A stretch of 64,000 nt of DNA from Streptomyces sp. NBC_00285. Lineage in GTDB: Bacteria > Actinomycetota > Actinomycetes > Streptomycetales > Streptomycetaceae. Position numbers and translations under genes: made by a program. Below the pieces are notes generated by a model. The model had not been told where the DNA came from and ran no database searches. It saw only the letters and a list, made by a program, of their open reading frames with translations. The stretch's first letter is position 1. Every line of letters starts with the position of its first letter. Location: contig NZ_CP108055.1 of NCBI RefSeq assembly GCF_036174265.1, positions 9,300,001-9,364,000 of the forward strand, read 5' to 3'. Below, one piece after another: positions 7,873 to 16,305 of this stretch.

Positions 7873-9024
7873 GTGGACTTCGGGCTGAGTGACGAGCAGG
7901 ACCTGTTGCGCGCGACGGCACGGCAGTTCGTGGCCGACGTGTGTCCGGCGGAGAAGGCCAAACAGTGGGACGAGGACGGGGTCGTACCGCCCGAGCTGTT
8001 CCGGGGCATGGCCCAGCTGGGCTGGTTCTCCCTCCCGTTCGGTGAGGACGAGGGCGGTGACGGCGGCGGACCGCTCGAACTCATCCTGATCGCCGAGGAA
8101 CTGGGGCGGGCCAGTTTCGACGTCGCCATGTGCTACATCGGCGTGCTCATCCCCGGGATCACGGTGTTCCGGTGGGGCACCGAGGCACAGCGCGACTTCA
8201 TCCGCCGCGAGGTGATGACCGGGCGCCACCGGCTCGCCGTCGGCCTCAGCGAGCCGGACAGCGGGTCCGACGCCGCCGCGCTGCGCACCACCGCCGAGGA
8301 CCACGGGGACCACTTCCTCGTGCGCGGTCAGAAGGCGTGGTGCACGGGCGGCGGTCTGCCCGACACGACCATCGCCACATATGTGCGCACCGGGCCCCGC
8401 GAGCCCAAGCACGGAGGCATCAGTCTGCTGCTCGTCGACCCGACGACGGAGGGCGTCGAGGTGCGCCGGACGCCGACGCTGGCCCGGCACATCCTCGGCA
8501 CCAACGAGGTCTTCTTCAACAACGCCCTGGTCCCCAAGGAGAACCTGGTCGGCCCACGCGACGAGGGCTGGAAGGTCATGCTCTCCAACATCGAACTGGA
8601 GAAGGTCATCATCAGCGGCGGGTACCTCGGGGCCGCCCAGTCCACCCTGGACGAGATGCTGGAGTACGCCCGCACCCGGCACGCCTTCGGCCGCCCCATC
8701 GGCAACTTCCAGGCGCTCGCCCACGCCATGGCCGACCTCCAGACCGAGATCGACTCCGCCCGGCTGCTCGCCTACCGTGCCGCCTGGCTGCTCGCCCAGG
8801 GCAAGCCGTGCACGCGGGAGGGGTCGATGGCCAAGCTGAAGGGCTCGGAGACCTATGTGGCGGCCGCCCGGCTCGGGATGCAGGTCCTCGCGGGACACGG
8901 CTTCTCCACGGAGAGCGTGATGAGCTTCCGGTACCGGGAGTCGATCGTGGCGACCATCTCCGGGGGCACCAGCCAGATCCAGCGCAACGGCATCGCCCGC
9001 AGCATGGGGCTGCGCTCCTACTGA
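7873..9024 (+). CDS. Acyl-CoA dehydrogenase
   Basis: A 383-residue FAD enzyme that introduces a 2,3-double bond into an acyl-CoA. N-terminal helical domain, FAD-contacting motif LSEPDSGSD, beta domain ending ILGTNEVFF, and C-terminal domain with RHAFGRPIGNFQ and SGGTSQIQRN. The usual Glu before GT is Gly here. A Glu in the SNIELEK helix sits where long-chain and isovaleryl enzymes keep their base, so it is likely active. GTG start 7873 with GAGGAG upstream. A single-gene unit whose stop overlaps the convergent thioesterase gene by 7 bases. Confidence 0.92.
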   Translation: MDFGLSDEQDLLRATARQFVADVCPAEKAKQWDEDGVVPPELFRGMAQLGWFSLPFGEDEGGDGGGPLELILIAEELGRASFDVAMCYIGVLIPGITVFRWGTEAQRDFIRREVMTGRHRLAVGLSEPDSGSDAAALRTTAEDHGDHFLVRGQKAWCTGGGLPDTTIATYVRTGPREPKHGGISLLLVDPTTEGVEVRRTPTLARHILGTNEVFFNNALVPKENLVGPRDEGWKVMLSNIELEKVIISGGYLGAAQSTLDEMLEYARTRHAFGRPIGNFQALAHAMADLQTEIDSARLLAYRAAWLLAQGKPCTREGSMAKLKGSETYVAAARLGMQVLAGHGFSTESVMSFRYRESIVATISGGTSQIQRNGIARSMGLRSY

Positions 9025-9542
9025 CCCTCCGCGTCGGCGCGTTGACCGGCGAGCCACTCCTCGTGCCGGGCGAAGTGGCCCCGGTCGCGGGTCACCCAGA
9101 TCCCCGACGCGCGGGCCAGCACGGCGCGCGTCGGCAGCAGCACCATCTCGCCCGCGATGTACCAGCGGGACCCCTCGCGCCGCTCGACCCGGGCCCGGAC
9201 CTCCAGCGGATGTTCCACCGGCACCGGCTTGACGAAGCTCACGGTCAGTTCGGCCGTCACGCTCAACACCCGGTGCAGCAGCGGAAGATGGCCGAGGCAG
9301 TCGTCCAGCACGGCCGCCGTCCAGCCGCCGTGCGCCACCTCGGGCCCACCCTCCTGGTCCCGCGGGCAGGTCAGTTCGAAGCACGCGGTGCCGTCGTCGT
9401 CGAGCCGCTCGTGCCGCACGCCGAGCCGGCAGGAACCGGCGACTCGGCACGCGCCGCACAGCGCCACCCCGCCCGCTGTGCGGGGCGGCTCCTGGAAGTC
9501 CGCCCCGGCCCATGGCCCGGACCCGGGCACCGTGCTCGACAT
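9018..9542 (-). CDS. PaaI-like hot-dog thioesterase with N-terminal cysteine cluster
   Basis: A 174-residue hot-dog protein; the helix segment EVAHGGWTAAVLDD is the PaaI-type active region, so it probably hydrolyses acyl-CoA thioesters. Unusually, a Cys cluster (CGACRVAGSC, near residues 29-38) precedes the fold and may bind metal. It is the last gene of a four-gene unit with the luciferase-like, GNAT-synthetase and amidohydrolase genes. The ATG at 9542 is chosen for its AGGAG; an ATG at 9566 would overlap the preceding stop. Confidence 0.83.
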   Translation of the reverse strand: MSSTVPGSGPWAGADFQEPPRTAGGVALCGACRVAGSCRLGVRHERLDDDGTACFELTCPRDQEGGPEVAHGGWTAAVLDDCLGHLPLLHRVLSVTAELTVSFVKPVPVEHPLEVRARVERREGSRWYIAGEMVLLPTRAVLARASGIWVTRDRGHFARHEEWLAGQRADAEGQ

Positions 9543-9558
9543 GCTGGAACTCCTCGTG

Positions 9559-10533
9559 TCAGACATCGGCAAGCAGCGGACGCAGCTTCCCGGCGATGAG
9601 CTGGACCTGGCGGGCGACCATCTCCTCGGGCATCCCGGCCAGCGACGCCCACAGGAACACACCCTCCACCGGCAGACCCGCCACGTACTCCTTGATGGCC
9701 TCGGCCGTGTCCTGCGGTGTGCCGTACAGGAACTGGCCGACGCCGGTGGCGTTCAGGCCCGTCCCCCGCCACTTGTCGGGATCGATGGGGCGGGGGAGGG
9801 GCTGATCGGTGCCCTCGACCATATAGCGGCGGTAGCTGTCCCACTGGTACGCCAGATGCTTGCGCACCTCCGGCCAGTCGCCGTCGGGGTCCTCGGTGAC
9901 GAACGTGGTGAACGAGCCCTGCATCCGGGCCGTCGACACGTCGTGCCCGCTCTCGGCGAGCCCGTCCCGGTACGGCGTCAGCAGCGCCGGGTTGAGCGAG
10001 AGCAGCCCGGTGCCGAGCCGGCCGGCCCGCCGGGCGCCCTGCGGGCCCTGGTAGCCGAGCCAGATCGGCAGCGGGTCCTGGACCGGGCCGGGGGTGACCA
10101 GGGACTCGGCCCACAGGCCGCGGATCTCCCGTACCCGCTGATCGGTCGTGGTGTAGCGCTTGGCGAGGTCGGCGCCGAAGAGCCGGTACTCGGGCACGCG
10201 ATAGCCGGTGCCGAGGCCGAGGTCGAGTCGGCCGTCGCTGATGATGTCCACGATCGCGGCCTGTTCGGCGAGTTCGGGGGCCGCGTGGAGCGGGGCCGGG
10301 ACGACCGCCGTGCCCAGGCGCACCCGGCGGGTGCGGGCGGCTGCCGCGGCCGCCAGGGTGAGCGGCTGGGGAAGGTACCCGTCCTCGAAACCGTGGTGTT
10401 CGGAGAACCAGACCGAGTCCAGGCCCAGCCGGTCCGCCTCCTCGCACATCTCCAGGGTGAATCCGTACAGGCGCGACCAACTCTGCCGCCATGGCGGCGG
10501 GTTGCGCATGTCGAAATAGATGCCCACCTTCAT
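9559..10533 (-). CDS. LLM-class (luciferase-like) flavin/F420-dependent oxidoreductase
   Basis: A 324-residue TIM-barrel oxidoreductase of the bacterial luciferase-like group. It begins MKVGIYFDMRN and has the family segments GLDSVWFSEHH, RTRRVRLGTAVV, and DIISDGRLDLGLGTGY. Such enzymes are FMN monooxygenases or F420-dependent reductases/dehydrogenases; the cofactor is not resolved by sequence. It overlaps the upstream GNAT-synthetase stop by 4 bases (coupled translation). A role in oxidising or reducing a pathway acyl-CoA or ketone is inferred from position only. Confidence 0.88.
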   Translation of the reverse strand: MKVGIYFDMRNPPPWRQSWSRLYGFTLEMCEEADRLGLDSVWFSEHHGFEDGYLPQPLTLAAAAAARTRRVRLGTAVVPAPLHAAPELAEQAAIVDIISDGRLDLGLGTGYRVPEYRLFGADLAKRYTTTDQRVREIRGLWAESLVTPGPVQDPLPIWLGYQGPQGARRAGRLGTGLLSLNPALLTPYRDGLAESGHDVSTARMQGSFTTFVTEDPDGDWPEVRKHLAYQWDSYRRYMVEGTDQPLPRPIDPDKWRGTGLNATGVGQFLYGTPQDTAEAIKEYVAGLPVEGVFLWASLAGMPEEMVARQVQLIAGKLRPLLADV

Positions 10534-12959
10534 GAGACTCCTCCTCCTGTTCCATCCGCCGTGAGCCGGATCGTCGCGTGTGCGACGGCCACGCCGGCCC
10601 CGGCGACTGCCATGTCGTTCCCGGCCGGCAGCAGTCGTACCGGCCGCAGTTCCAGTGCCTCGATCTCGGGAAGGTCCTCGACCATCGCCGAGAGCCGCAG
10701 GACGGTCTCCTCCAGAGCCGCGAACTCCACACCCCGGCTCTCCAGCAGCGGCGTCGCCCGCAGCGAGCGGACCATCTCCCGCGCGTCGCGGTCGGTGAGC
10801 GGGGTGACCCGGTACGCGACGTCCGCCATGAGGTCGGCGTAGTCCCCGGTCAGGCCGAAGGCGACCACCGGCCCGAACACCGGGTCGGCGCTGACGGAGA
10901 GGAACGCGTCCGGGCCGGGGCCCGGCTCCGTGTCCCGTACGGCGATTCCGTACGCGGCGAGCAACTCGGCGGCGATCCGGGCGGAAACCGGGCCGGGAGA
11001 GCGTCCGGCCAGCAGTGAGCGGGCGCGCTCGGCGTCGATTCCCGGGAGGTCGGGCACGACACCCGCAGGGGTGCTGCGCCAGGCCTGGTAGGCCGCGGCC
11101 TGTCCGAGCGAGCCTGCCGCCGCCTCCGGGAACGTGTACGTCGGCACCACCAGGTCGCCCCGGTGCAGGAGGTCGGCGACGCCCGCGCCGCCCAGGAAGC
11201 TGGCCACCACCGGCTTCTCGGGCCGGGCCGCGGCCGCGTCGAGGATCGCCGACGCCACCTCGTCGGCCTTGTCCGCCAGCGGCGGCATGAACAGGACGAT
11301 GGCCGCGTCGATGCCGTCGTCGGCCAGGACCGCGTCCAGTGCCTGCCGGTAGTGGGCGGCGGTGGCCGTCGGGGTCAGGTCGATCGGGTTGGAGACCTCC
11401 GCCCGGGGTGCGAGCGCCGAACCCAGTGCCCGGCGGGTGTGCTCGCCGAGTGCGGGTACGCGCAGTCCGCTCGCCGCGCAGGCCCCGACCGTCAGGGCCG
11501 CGGGACCCCCCGCGTTGGTGATCACGGCGACCCGGTCGCCGGGCGGGGGAGGCTGGTGGGCCAGCAGCAGAGCCACGTCGAACAGTTCCTGCAGGCTGCG
11601 GGTACGGATCACCCCTGACTGGGCGAACAGCGAACTCACCGCCGAGTCGGCGGGGCCCGGGTGGACCGCGACGATCGGCTTGCGCGGCGCGATCCGGCGG
11701 GCGACGCGGGCGAACCGGCGTGGATTGCCGAAGGTCTCGACGTGCAGCAGGATCACGGAGGTTCCCGGGTCCTCCTCCCACCACTGCAGGAGGTCGTTGG
11801 TGGACACGTCCACGGCGTGCCCCACGGACACGAAGCCGGAGAAGCCGAGCCGCAGCCGCCGGGCGTAGTCGACCACGGCGAGGCCGAGCGGCCCGGACTG
11901 ACTGGACATGGCGACCCGGCCGGGCGTCGGCAGGGCGGGCGAGAAGGTCGCCGCCAGCCGCGCCTGGGGGGTCGTGTTGACGACGCCCATGCAGTTCGGG
12001 CCCACCAGCCGCATGCCGGAGGCGCGCGCGAAGCGGGCCAGCTCCAGCTCGGTCGCCCGGCCGTCGGCCCCGGTCTCCCCGAAGCCGGTGGAGACCACGA
12101 CCACCGCCTTGACCCCGGCCTCGGCACACTCGCGCACGGCCTCGGGCACGGACTCGGCCCGCACCGCCACGAGCGCCAGGTCCGGCGGCTCGGGAAGGTC
12201 CCGGACGTTTCCATACGCCCGCAGTCCCGCGATCCGGCCGGCCCGCGGGTTGACCGGGAAGATGCTGCCGCCGAAGCCGCCCCGCAGCAGGTTGGCCACG
12301 ATCTCGTGCCCGATCGTCAGCGGGCCGCGGTTGGCGCCGATCACGGCGACCGACCGGGGTTCGAGCAGGGGCCGCAGGGAGCGCCGTACCGCCGTGTGCT
12401 CGCGGCGCTCGGCCCGCGCGACGGCCAGGGTCTGCGGATCGACGGCGATCTCGAAGTGGATGATCTGGCCCGGCGGACCGCTCTCGACGCGGTAGCCGGA
12501 ACCGAGGAACACGTTGATCATCCGGGTGTTGTCGGCGAGGACGTCGGCCTCCAGCACCCGGATGCCCCGGGCGCGCGCGGCGGCGGCGATGTGCTCGAGC
12601 AGCAGCCGGCCGAACCCCTCGCTCTGGTGGTCGTCCCGGATGGTGAACGTGACCTCGGCGTGCTCCGGTTCGTCGGGGTCGCGGACGTAGCGGACCACGC
12701 CCGCGATCTCCTCGCCGGCCAGGGCGACGAGCGCCAGCTCGTTGAGGTAGTCCACGTGTGCGCCGCGTCGGATGACGTCGTCGCGCAGCCGGACCACCGG
12801 GCCGAGGGAGCGGTAGGCCAGGGTGGCTCGCGACAGGCTGCCCACGAAGGCGACCAGGCGGTCGGCGTCCTCGGGCCGGATGGGCCTGAGGAAGGTCGAC
12901 CGCCCGGTCCTGACGAGCCCGGGCCGCTCCAGGTCCTCGGGGTAGGGAGGAGTGGTCAC
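10530..12959 (-). CDS. GNAT-acyl-CoA synthetase (NDP-forming) fusion with shortened ATP-grasp domain
   Basis: An 809-residue fusion. Residues about 17-165 are a GNAT acetyltransferase (acetyl-CoA loop QSEGFGRLL). From about 195 come a CoA-binding Rossmann domain (PRSVAVIGANRG) and flavodoxin-like ligase domains (SSQSGPLG, SVGHAVDVSTNDLL). Related proteins (Pat type) acetylate and silence acyl-CoA synthetases. Odd feature: between AAYGIAV (near residue 669) and DPVFGPVV (near 692) only about 23 residues remain where relatives have roughly 100 more, including the ATP-binding and HK segments. Synthetase activity is therefore doubtful, while the acetyltransferase looks intact. GTG start 12959. 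Confidence 0.87.
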   Translation of the reverse strand: MTTPPYPEDLERPGLVRTGRSTFLRPIRPEDADRLVAFVGSLSRATLAYRSLGPVVRLRDDVIRRGAHVDYLNELALVALAGEEIAGVVRYVRDPDEPEHAEVTFTIRDDHQSEGFGRLLLEHIAAAARARGIRVLEADVLADNTRMINVFLGSGYRVESGPPGQIIHFEIAVDPQTLAVARAERREHTAVRRSLRPLLEPRSVAVIGANRGPLTIGHEIVANLLRGGFGGSIFPVNPRAGRIAGLRAYGNVRDLPEPPDLALVAVRAESVPEAVRECAEAGVKAVVVVSTGFGETGADGRATELELARFARASGMRLVGPNCMGVVNTTPQARLAATFSPALPTPGRVAMSSQSGPLGLAVVDYARRLRLGFSGFVSVGHAVDVSTNDLLQWWEEDPGTSVILLHVETFGNPRRFARVARRIAPRKPIVAVHPGPADSAVSSLFAQSGVIRTRSLQELFDVALLLAHQPPPPGDRVAVITNAGGPAALTVGACAASGLRVPALGEHTRRALGSALAPRAEVSNPIDLTPTATAAHYRQALDAVLADDGIDAAIVLFMPPLADKADEVASAILDAAAARPEKPVVASFLGGAGVADLLHRGDLVVPTYTFPEAAAGSLGQAAAYQAWRSTPAGVVPDLPGIDAERARSLLAGRSPGPVSARIAAELLAAYGIAVRDTEPGPGPDAFLSVSADPVFGPVVAFGLTGDYADLMADVAYRVTPLTDRDAREMVRSLRATPLLESRGVEFAALEETVLRLSAMVEDLPEIEALELRPVRLLPAGNDMAVAGAGVAVAHATIRLTADGTGGGVS

Positions 12960-12975
12960 GGTGTTCCGCCGCCGC

Positions 12976-14055
12976 TCAGACGGCCGCCTCCTGGGGAGTC
13001 TGTTCGGGCAGCTCGAACAGTTCGTTGAAGGTGCCGCGCGTGACGCGCTCGCGGATGTCCTCGGGCACGCCGTCGAACAGGTCGTGCAGCGTGGACTGGG
13101 TGTGGCCGTACGTGCCTTCCAGGTGGGGGTAGTCGTCGCCCCACATCACATTGCGGTAGCCGGTCGACTCGACGATCTCCACCGAGCTCTTGTCGTGCTG
13201 GAAGGACGCGTACACCTGCTGGCGGATGATCTCGCTGGGCAGCCGGCTCAGCTTGGGCCGGACGAACATGCCGTGCTGGCGGTACGCCTCGTCCATCCGG
13301 TCGCCGATGGCCGGCACCCAGCCCGCGCCGCCCTCCGCGATCAGGATCTTCAGGTCCGGGTGGCGGTCCAGGGCACCGCCCGCGACCATGTGGGAGACCA
13401 CACGCATGCCCGGGTAGGTCGTCTCCATGTAGTTGACGACCGCGCCGCCGGGTCCGCGGAAGACGACGTTCTCGCCGCCGGTGCCGATGTGGAAGGCGAG
13501 CACCACGCCCGCCCGCTCGGCGGCGGTCCACAGCGGCTCCCAGCGGTCGAGGGCGTACTCCTCGCCCGCCCGGGTCGAACACGGCAGGAAGACCGCCTGG
13601 AAGCCCATCTCGGCGGCCCGCTCCACCTCGGCGACCGCGTCGTCGATGTCGGCGGTCGAGACGCAGGCGGTGGTGATGACCCGCTTGTTCTTGCTGAGGA
13701 TCTCGTCGTACGCCCAGTCGTTCCACGCCCGGACGGTCTCGCGGGCGAGCTCCCGGTCGGTGATCGACACGAGCCAGAACCCCATGGAGGGGAAGGCCAG
13801 CTGGCTCCACACACCCTCCTGGTCGAGGTCCTTGAGCCGGACCTTCAGATCCCAGGCACCCGGCGGGCGCATGGCGTCCATGAAGTCGCCGAGCTGGCGG
13901 TCGATGCGCTCGCCGTCGATGTAGAGCATCTCGTACTTCTCGCCGCGCTCACTGCGCGGAGCCCGGGCGCCGAGCCGGGCCGGCAGCCTCTCGGTCCACA
14001 CGTCGGCGGGCTCCATCACGTGGGAGTCCCCCGAGTTGACCCAGATCTTCGACAT
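12976..14055 (-). CDS. Amidohydrolase family protein (COG2159, ACMSD-like TIM barrel)
   Basis: A 359-residue metal-dependent TIM barrel. It starts SKIWVNSGDSHVMEP, where family members have DxH or DSH metal ligands. It continues with AFHIGTGG, a conserved VSHMVAGGALDRHPDLK segment and the C-terminal MWGDDYPH. The family includes decarboxylases and C-C or C-N hydrolases such as ACMSD; members are frequent in steroid and alicyclic acid clusters. First gene of the leftward unit; ATG 14055 has GAAGGAG upstream. A second paralogue is at 54452-55633. Confidence 0.88.
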   Translation of the reverse strand: MSKIWVNSGDSHVMEPADVWTERLPARLGARAPRSERGEKYEMLYIDGERIDRQLGDFMDAMRPPGAWDLKVRLKDLDQEGVWSQLAFPSMGFWLVSITDRELARETVRAWNDWAYDEILSKNKRVITTACVSTADIDDAVAEVERAAEMGFQAVFLPCSTRAGEEYALDRWEPLWTAAERAGVVLAFHIGTGGENVVFRGPGGAVVNYMETTYPGMRVVSHMVAGGALDRHPDLKILIAEGGAGWVPAIGDRMDEAYRQHGMFVRPKLSRLPSEIIRQQVYASFQHDKSSVEIVESTGYRNVMWGDDYPHLEGTYGHTQSTLHDLFDGVPEDIRERVTRGTFNELFELPEQTPQEAAV

Positions 14056-14076
14056 GACGCTCCTTCGGGTCAATGG

Positions 14077-14212
14077 ATGTAATCAGTAAGCGATTTTAGT
14101 TGTATGAGCGGCCGAAGGGAAGGCCGTACGGGCGGAAGATCGGCCCGGGAGGGTCGGCGGCAGGGGCGGACTTGCCTTAATCCGTAGAATTGGTTGACTG
14201 ATTGCGCTGATA
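14077..14212. promoter_or_regulatory. Divergent promoter region with two AT-rich stretches
   Basis: Between the amidohydrolase and the PaaK-like gene lie AT-rich stretches at 14077-14106 (including AATC/GATT arms and TAGTTGTA at 14097-14104, also found at 36786-36793) and at 14172-14212. The spacing suggests one per divergent gene. The match to the cluster motif is partial. Confidence 0.4.
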
Positions 14213-14249
14213 GCTGGAAGATCTGGGCACTGAGCCGCGAGGAGGCGCC

Positions 14250-15572
14250 ATGGTCGGTGACAGGGACACCGCTGACAGGTACTTCGAGCCCGACGTGGAG
14301 ACCATGCCCCGCGAGCAACTGCGGGCGGGGCAGGAGAAACAGGTCCTGGAGCTCGTCGAGTACGCCTACGCCAACTCGGCCTTCTACCGTGAACTGTGGG
14401 ACGAGCACGGGGTCCGTCCGCGAGACATCCGCTCGCTGGAGGACTTCCGGGAGCGCGTGCCGTTCATGACCAAGGACCTGGTGCGCGCCTACCGGGCCCG
14501 CACCGGTGACCCCTTCGGCGGTCTGCTCTGCGTCCCGGTCGAGGAGCTGACCTCGGTCTCCTCCAGTTCGGGCACCACGGGCGACCCGGAGTTCTTCGCC
14601 GAGATCTGGCAGGACGCACCGCCGCTGGTGACCGCGCAGGTACGGGACCTGTGGGAGCTGGGCCTCAGGCCCGGCGACCGGGTCCTGAGCCCGCCCGGCA
14701 CCTTCCGCAACCTGATGGACCCCGGCTACCAGGCGCTGGGCGCCGTGGTGATCGAGGTCGACACCTGGATGGGGAAGATGCACGAGGTCGTCGAGGCGCT
14801 GCGCACCTACCGGCCGGCCTATCTGCAGATGATGTATCCGCAGATGGTGGAGCTGGAGCACCTGGCGGAGAAGACGGACCTCAAGGAGGCCTTCTCCTCC
14901 CTCAAGGGTGCCTCCTGCGCCGGGCAGCCCCTCAGCCGGAAGATGCGCGAGCGGATCCGCGACGACTGGGGCATCGACGTCTACGAGTACACCAGCGCCG
15001 CCGACACCGGCACCGCCTGGGAGTGCCGGGAGCACGACGGCTTCCACCTGTGGGAGGACACCGTCTTCGCGGAGTGCGTGGAGGTGAGCGACGACGGCTG
15101 GCGTGACGTCGCCGAGGGCGATCTCGGCGAACTGGTCGCCACCGACCTGGACAACCGGGCCGCACCGCTGATCCGCTACCGCAGCGAGGACCTGGTGCGC
15201 CTGTCCGGCCGGACCTGCGGCTGCGGCCGTACCCACGCCCGTATGTGGGTGGCGGGACGACGCGGCGACGACACGCTGGTCCAGGGGCGTTCCGTGGTCC
15301 TGCGCGACATCTGGCAGGCCGTGGAGGAGCAGCCCGAGACGGTGGCCGGGGTGTTCCAGATCGTCCGGGACCGCCGCGAGGTCGACGAACTGCGGCTGCG
15401 CGTCGGCTACGACCCCGCACTCACCGGTGACGTCGGCGCACTCGCCGGCCGGCTGGGCGAGGCCGTGCGCACCCGCACCGGAGTCGATCCGGTGCTCGAC
15501 CTGCGCACCGAGGAGGACCTGTTGAAGACCATGACCAGCGTCGCCAAGTTCCCCCGGGTGGTGAAGAGCTGA
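14250..15572 (+). CDS. Phenylacetate-CoA ligase-like AMP-forming CoA ligase
   Basis: A 440-residue ligase of the PaaK branch that would activate a carboxylic acid with ATP and CoA. P-loop SVSSSSGTTGDPEF, then EYTSAADTG, the adenylate motif RYRSEDLV, and a zinc-like CGCGRTHARM near the C-terminal domain hinge. The length is normal for PaaK. GAGGAGGC precedes ATG 14250. First gene of a seven-gene rightward unit; the next gene starts within its stop codon. The substrate is probably an aromatic or cyclic acid, by family only. Confidence 0.88.
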   Translation: MVGDRDTADRYFEPDVETMPREQLRAGQEKQVLELVEYAYANSAFYRELWDEHGVRPRDIRSLEDFRERVPFMTKDLVRAYRARTGDPFGGLLCVPVEELTSVSSSSGTTGDPEFFAEIWQDAPPLVTAQVRDLWELGLRPGDRVLSPPGTFRNLMDPGYQALGAVVIEVDTWMGKMHEVVEALRTYRPAYLQMMYPQMVELEHLAEKTDLKEAFSSLKGASCAGQPLSRKMRERIRDDWGIDVYEYTSAADTGTAWECREHDGFHLWEDTVFAECVEVSDDGWRDVAEGDLGELVATDLDNRAAPLIRYRSEDLVRLSGRTCGCGRTHARMWVAGRRGDDTLVQGRSVVLRDIWQAVEEQPETVAGVFQIVRDRREVDELRLRVGYDPALTGDVGALAGRLGEAVRTRTGVDPVLDLRTEEDLLKTMTSVAKFPRVVKS

Positions 15573-16291
15573 TGGCCCGCGCCGACACCCTGGCCCGGGC
15601 CAGGACACTCGACCGCCCCGAACTCGCCTACCTCGTGCGCTTCCCCACCGCCACCGGCACCCGGGACACCGAACTGACGTGGGCCGAACTCACCCGGGAC
15701 ACCGACTGGTTCGCCGCACGCCTGCGCGAGCACGGCCTCACCGCCGGGCAGCGGGCGCTGCTGACCATGTCCGGCTTCGAGGGCTTCTGGGGACGCGCGG
15801 CGATCGGCGCCCTGCGCGAGCTGAAGGTGACGTACGGCATCGCCGAGGCGATGGGCTGGGACCACCGCCGCACCTCGGTCTTCCACCGCGAACTGCGCCC
15901 GCACGCCGTGATCGGCCTGTCCGCCGAGACCCTGGAGGGGCTCGCCGGCACCACCGACGTCGGCGAGATGCTCCGGCCGATGTCCGTCGTCCTGGCCCGC
16001 CCCGCCGCCGTACCGGGTCTGCGCGCCGTGGGCGTGCCCGCCTGTGTGCTCTCGCCTTTGGGACCGGCTCTCGCCGTGGAGTGCCCCGAGCGCAGCGGCG
16101 CGCACGTCAACGCCGCCGAATGGCGGGTCGCGGAGCGCGACGGGCAGCTGTCCGTCGCGGCGGGGGAGGGGCGTGCCTCGCCGCTCCCCGAGACACCCCT
16201 CGGTGTCGCCGGGCGCGTCGTCACCGGGCGGTGCGGCTGCGGCAGCGACGACCCGAGGGTCCTGTTCGGCGAGGCCGACCAGCTTTCATGA
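15572..16291 (+). CDS. Shrunken PaaK-like ligase-related protein
   Basis: A 239-residue protein whose start overlaps the stop of the full ligase (TGATG). Segments such as LREHGLTAGQRALLTMSGFEGFWGR and a C-terminal RCGCGSDDPRVLF resemble the neighbouring ligase (DLWELGLRPGDRVLSPP..., CGCGRTHARM). The P-loop and the adenylate motif are absent, so it is unlikely to make adenylates alone. It may be a structural or regulatory partner of the ligase, or a decayed duplicate, but the frame is intact and coupled. Relationship inferred by eye. Confidence 0.7.
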   Translation: MARADTLARARTLDRPELAYLVRFPTATGTRDTELTWAELTRDTDWFAARLREHGLTAGQRALLTMSGFEGFWGRAAIGALRELKVTYGIAEAMGWDHRRTSVFHRELRPHAVIGLSAETLEGLAGTTDVGEMLRPMSVVLARPAAVPGLRAVGVPACVLSPLGPALAVECPERSGAHVNAAEWRVAERDGQLSVAAGEGRASPLPETPLGVAGRVVTGRCGCGSDDPRVLFGEADQLS

Positions 16292-16305
16292 GCGAGGAGT
16301 CGAGG

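Noticed and set aside
10534..12129. A long extension of the luciferase-like protein upstream of its ATG
   Set aside because: It is the out-of-frame shadow of the GNAT-synthetase gene; the family start MKVGIYFD is at 10533.
14191..14219. TTGACT-17-GAAGAT as promoter of the PaaK-like gene
   Set aside because: The -10 element does not fit TAnnnT and other registers are equally good, so no promoter is assigned.
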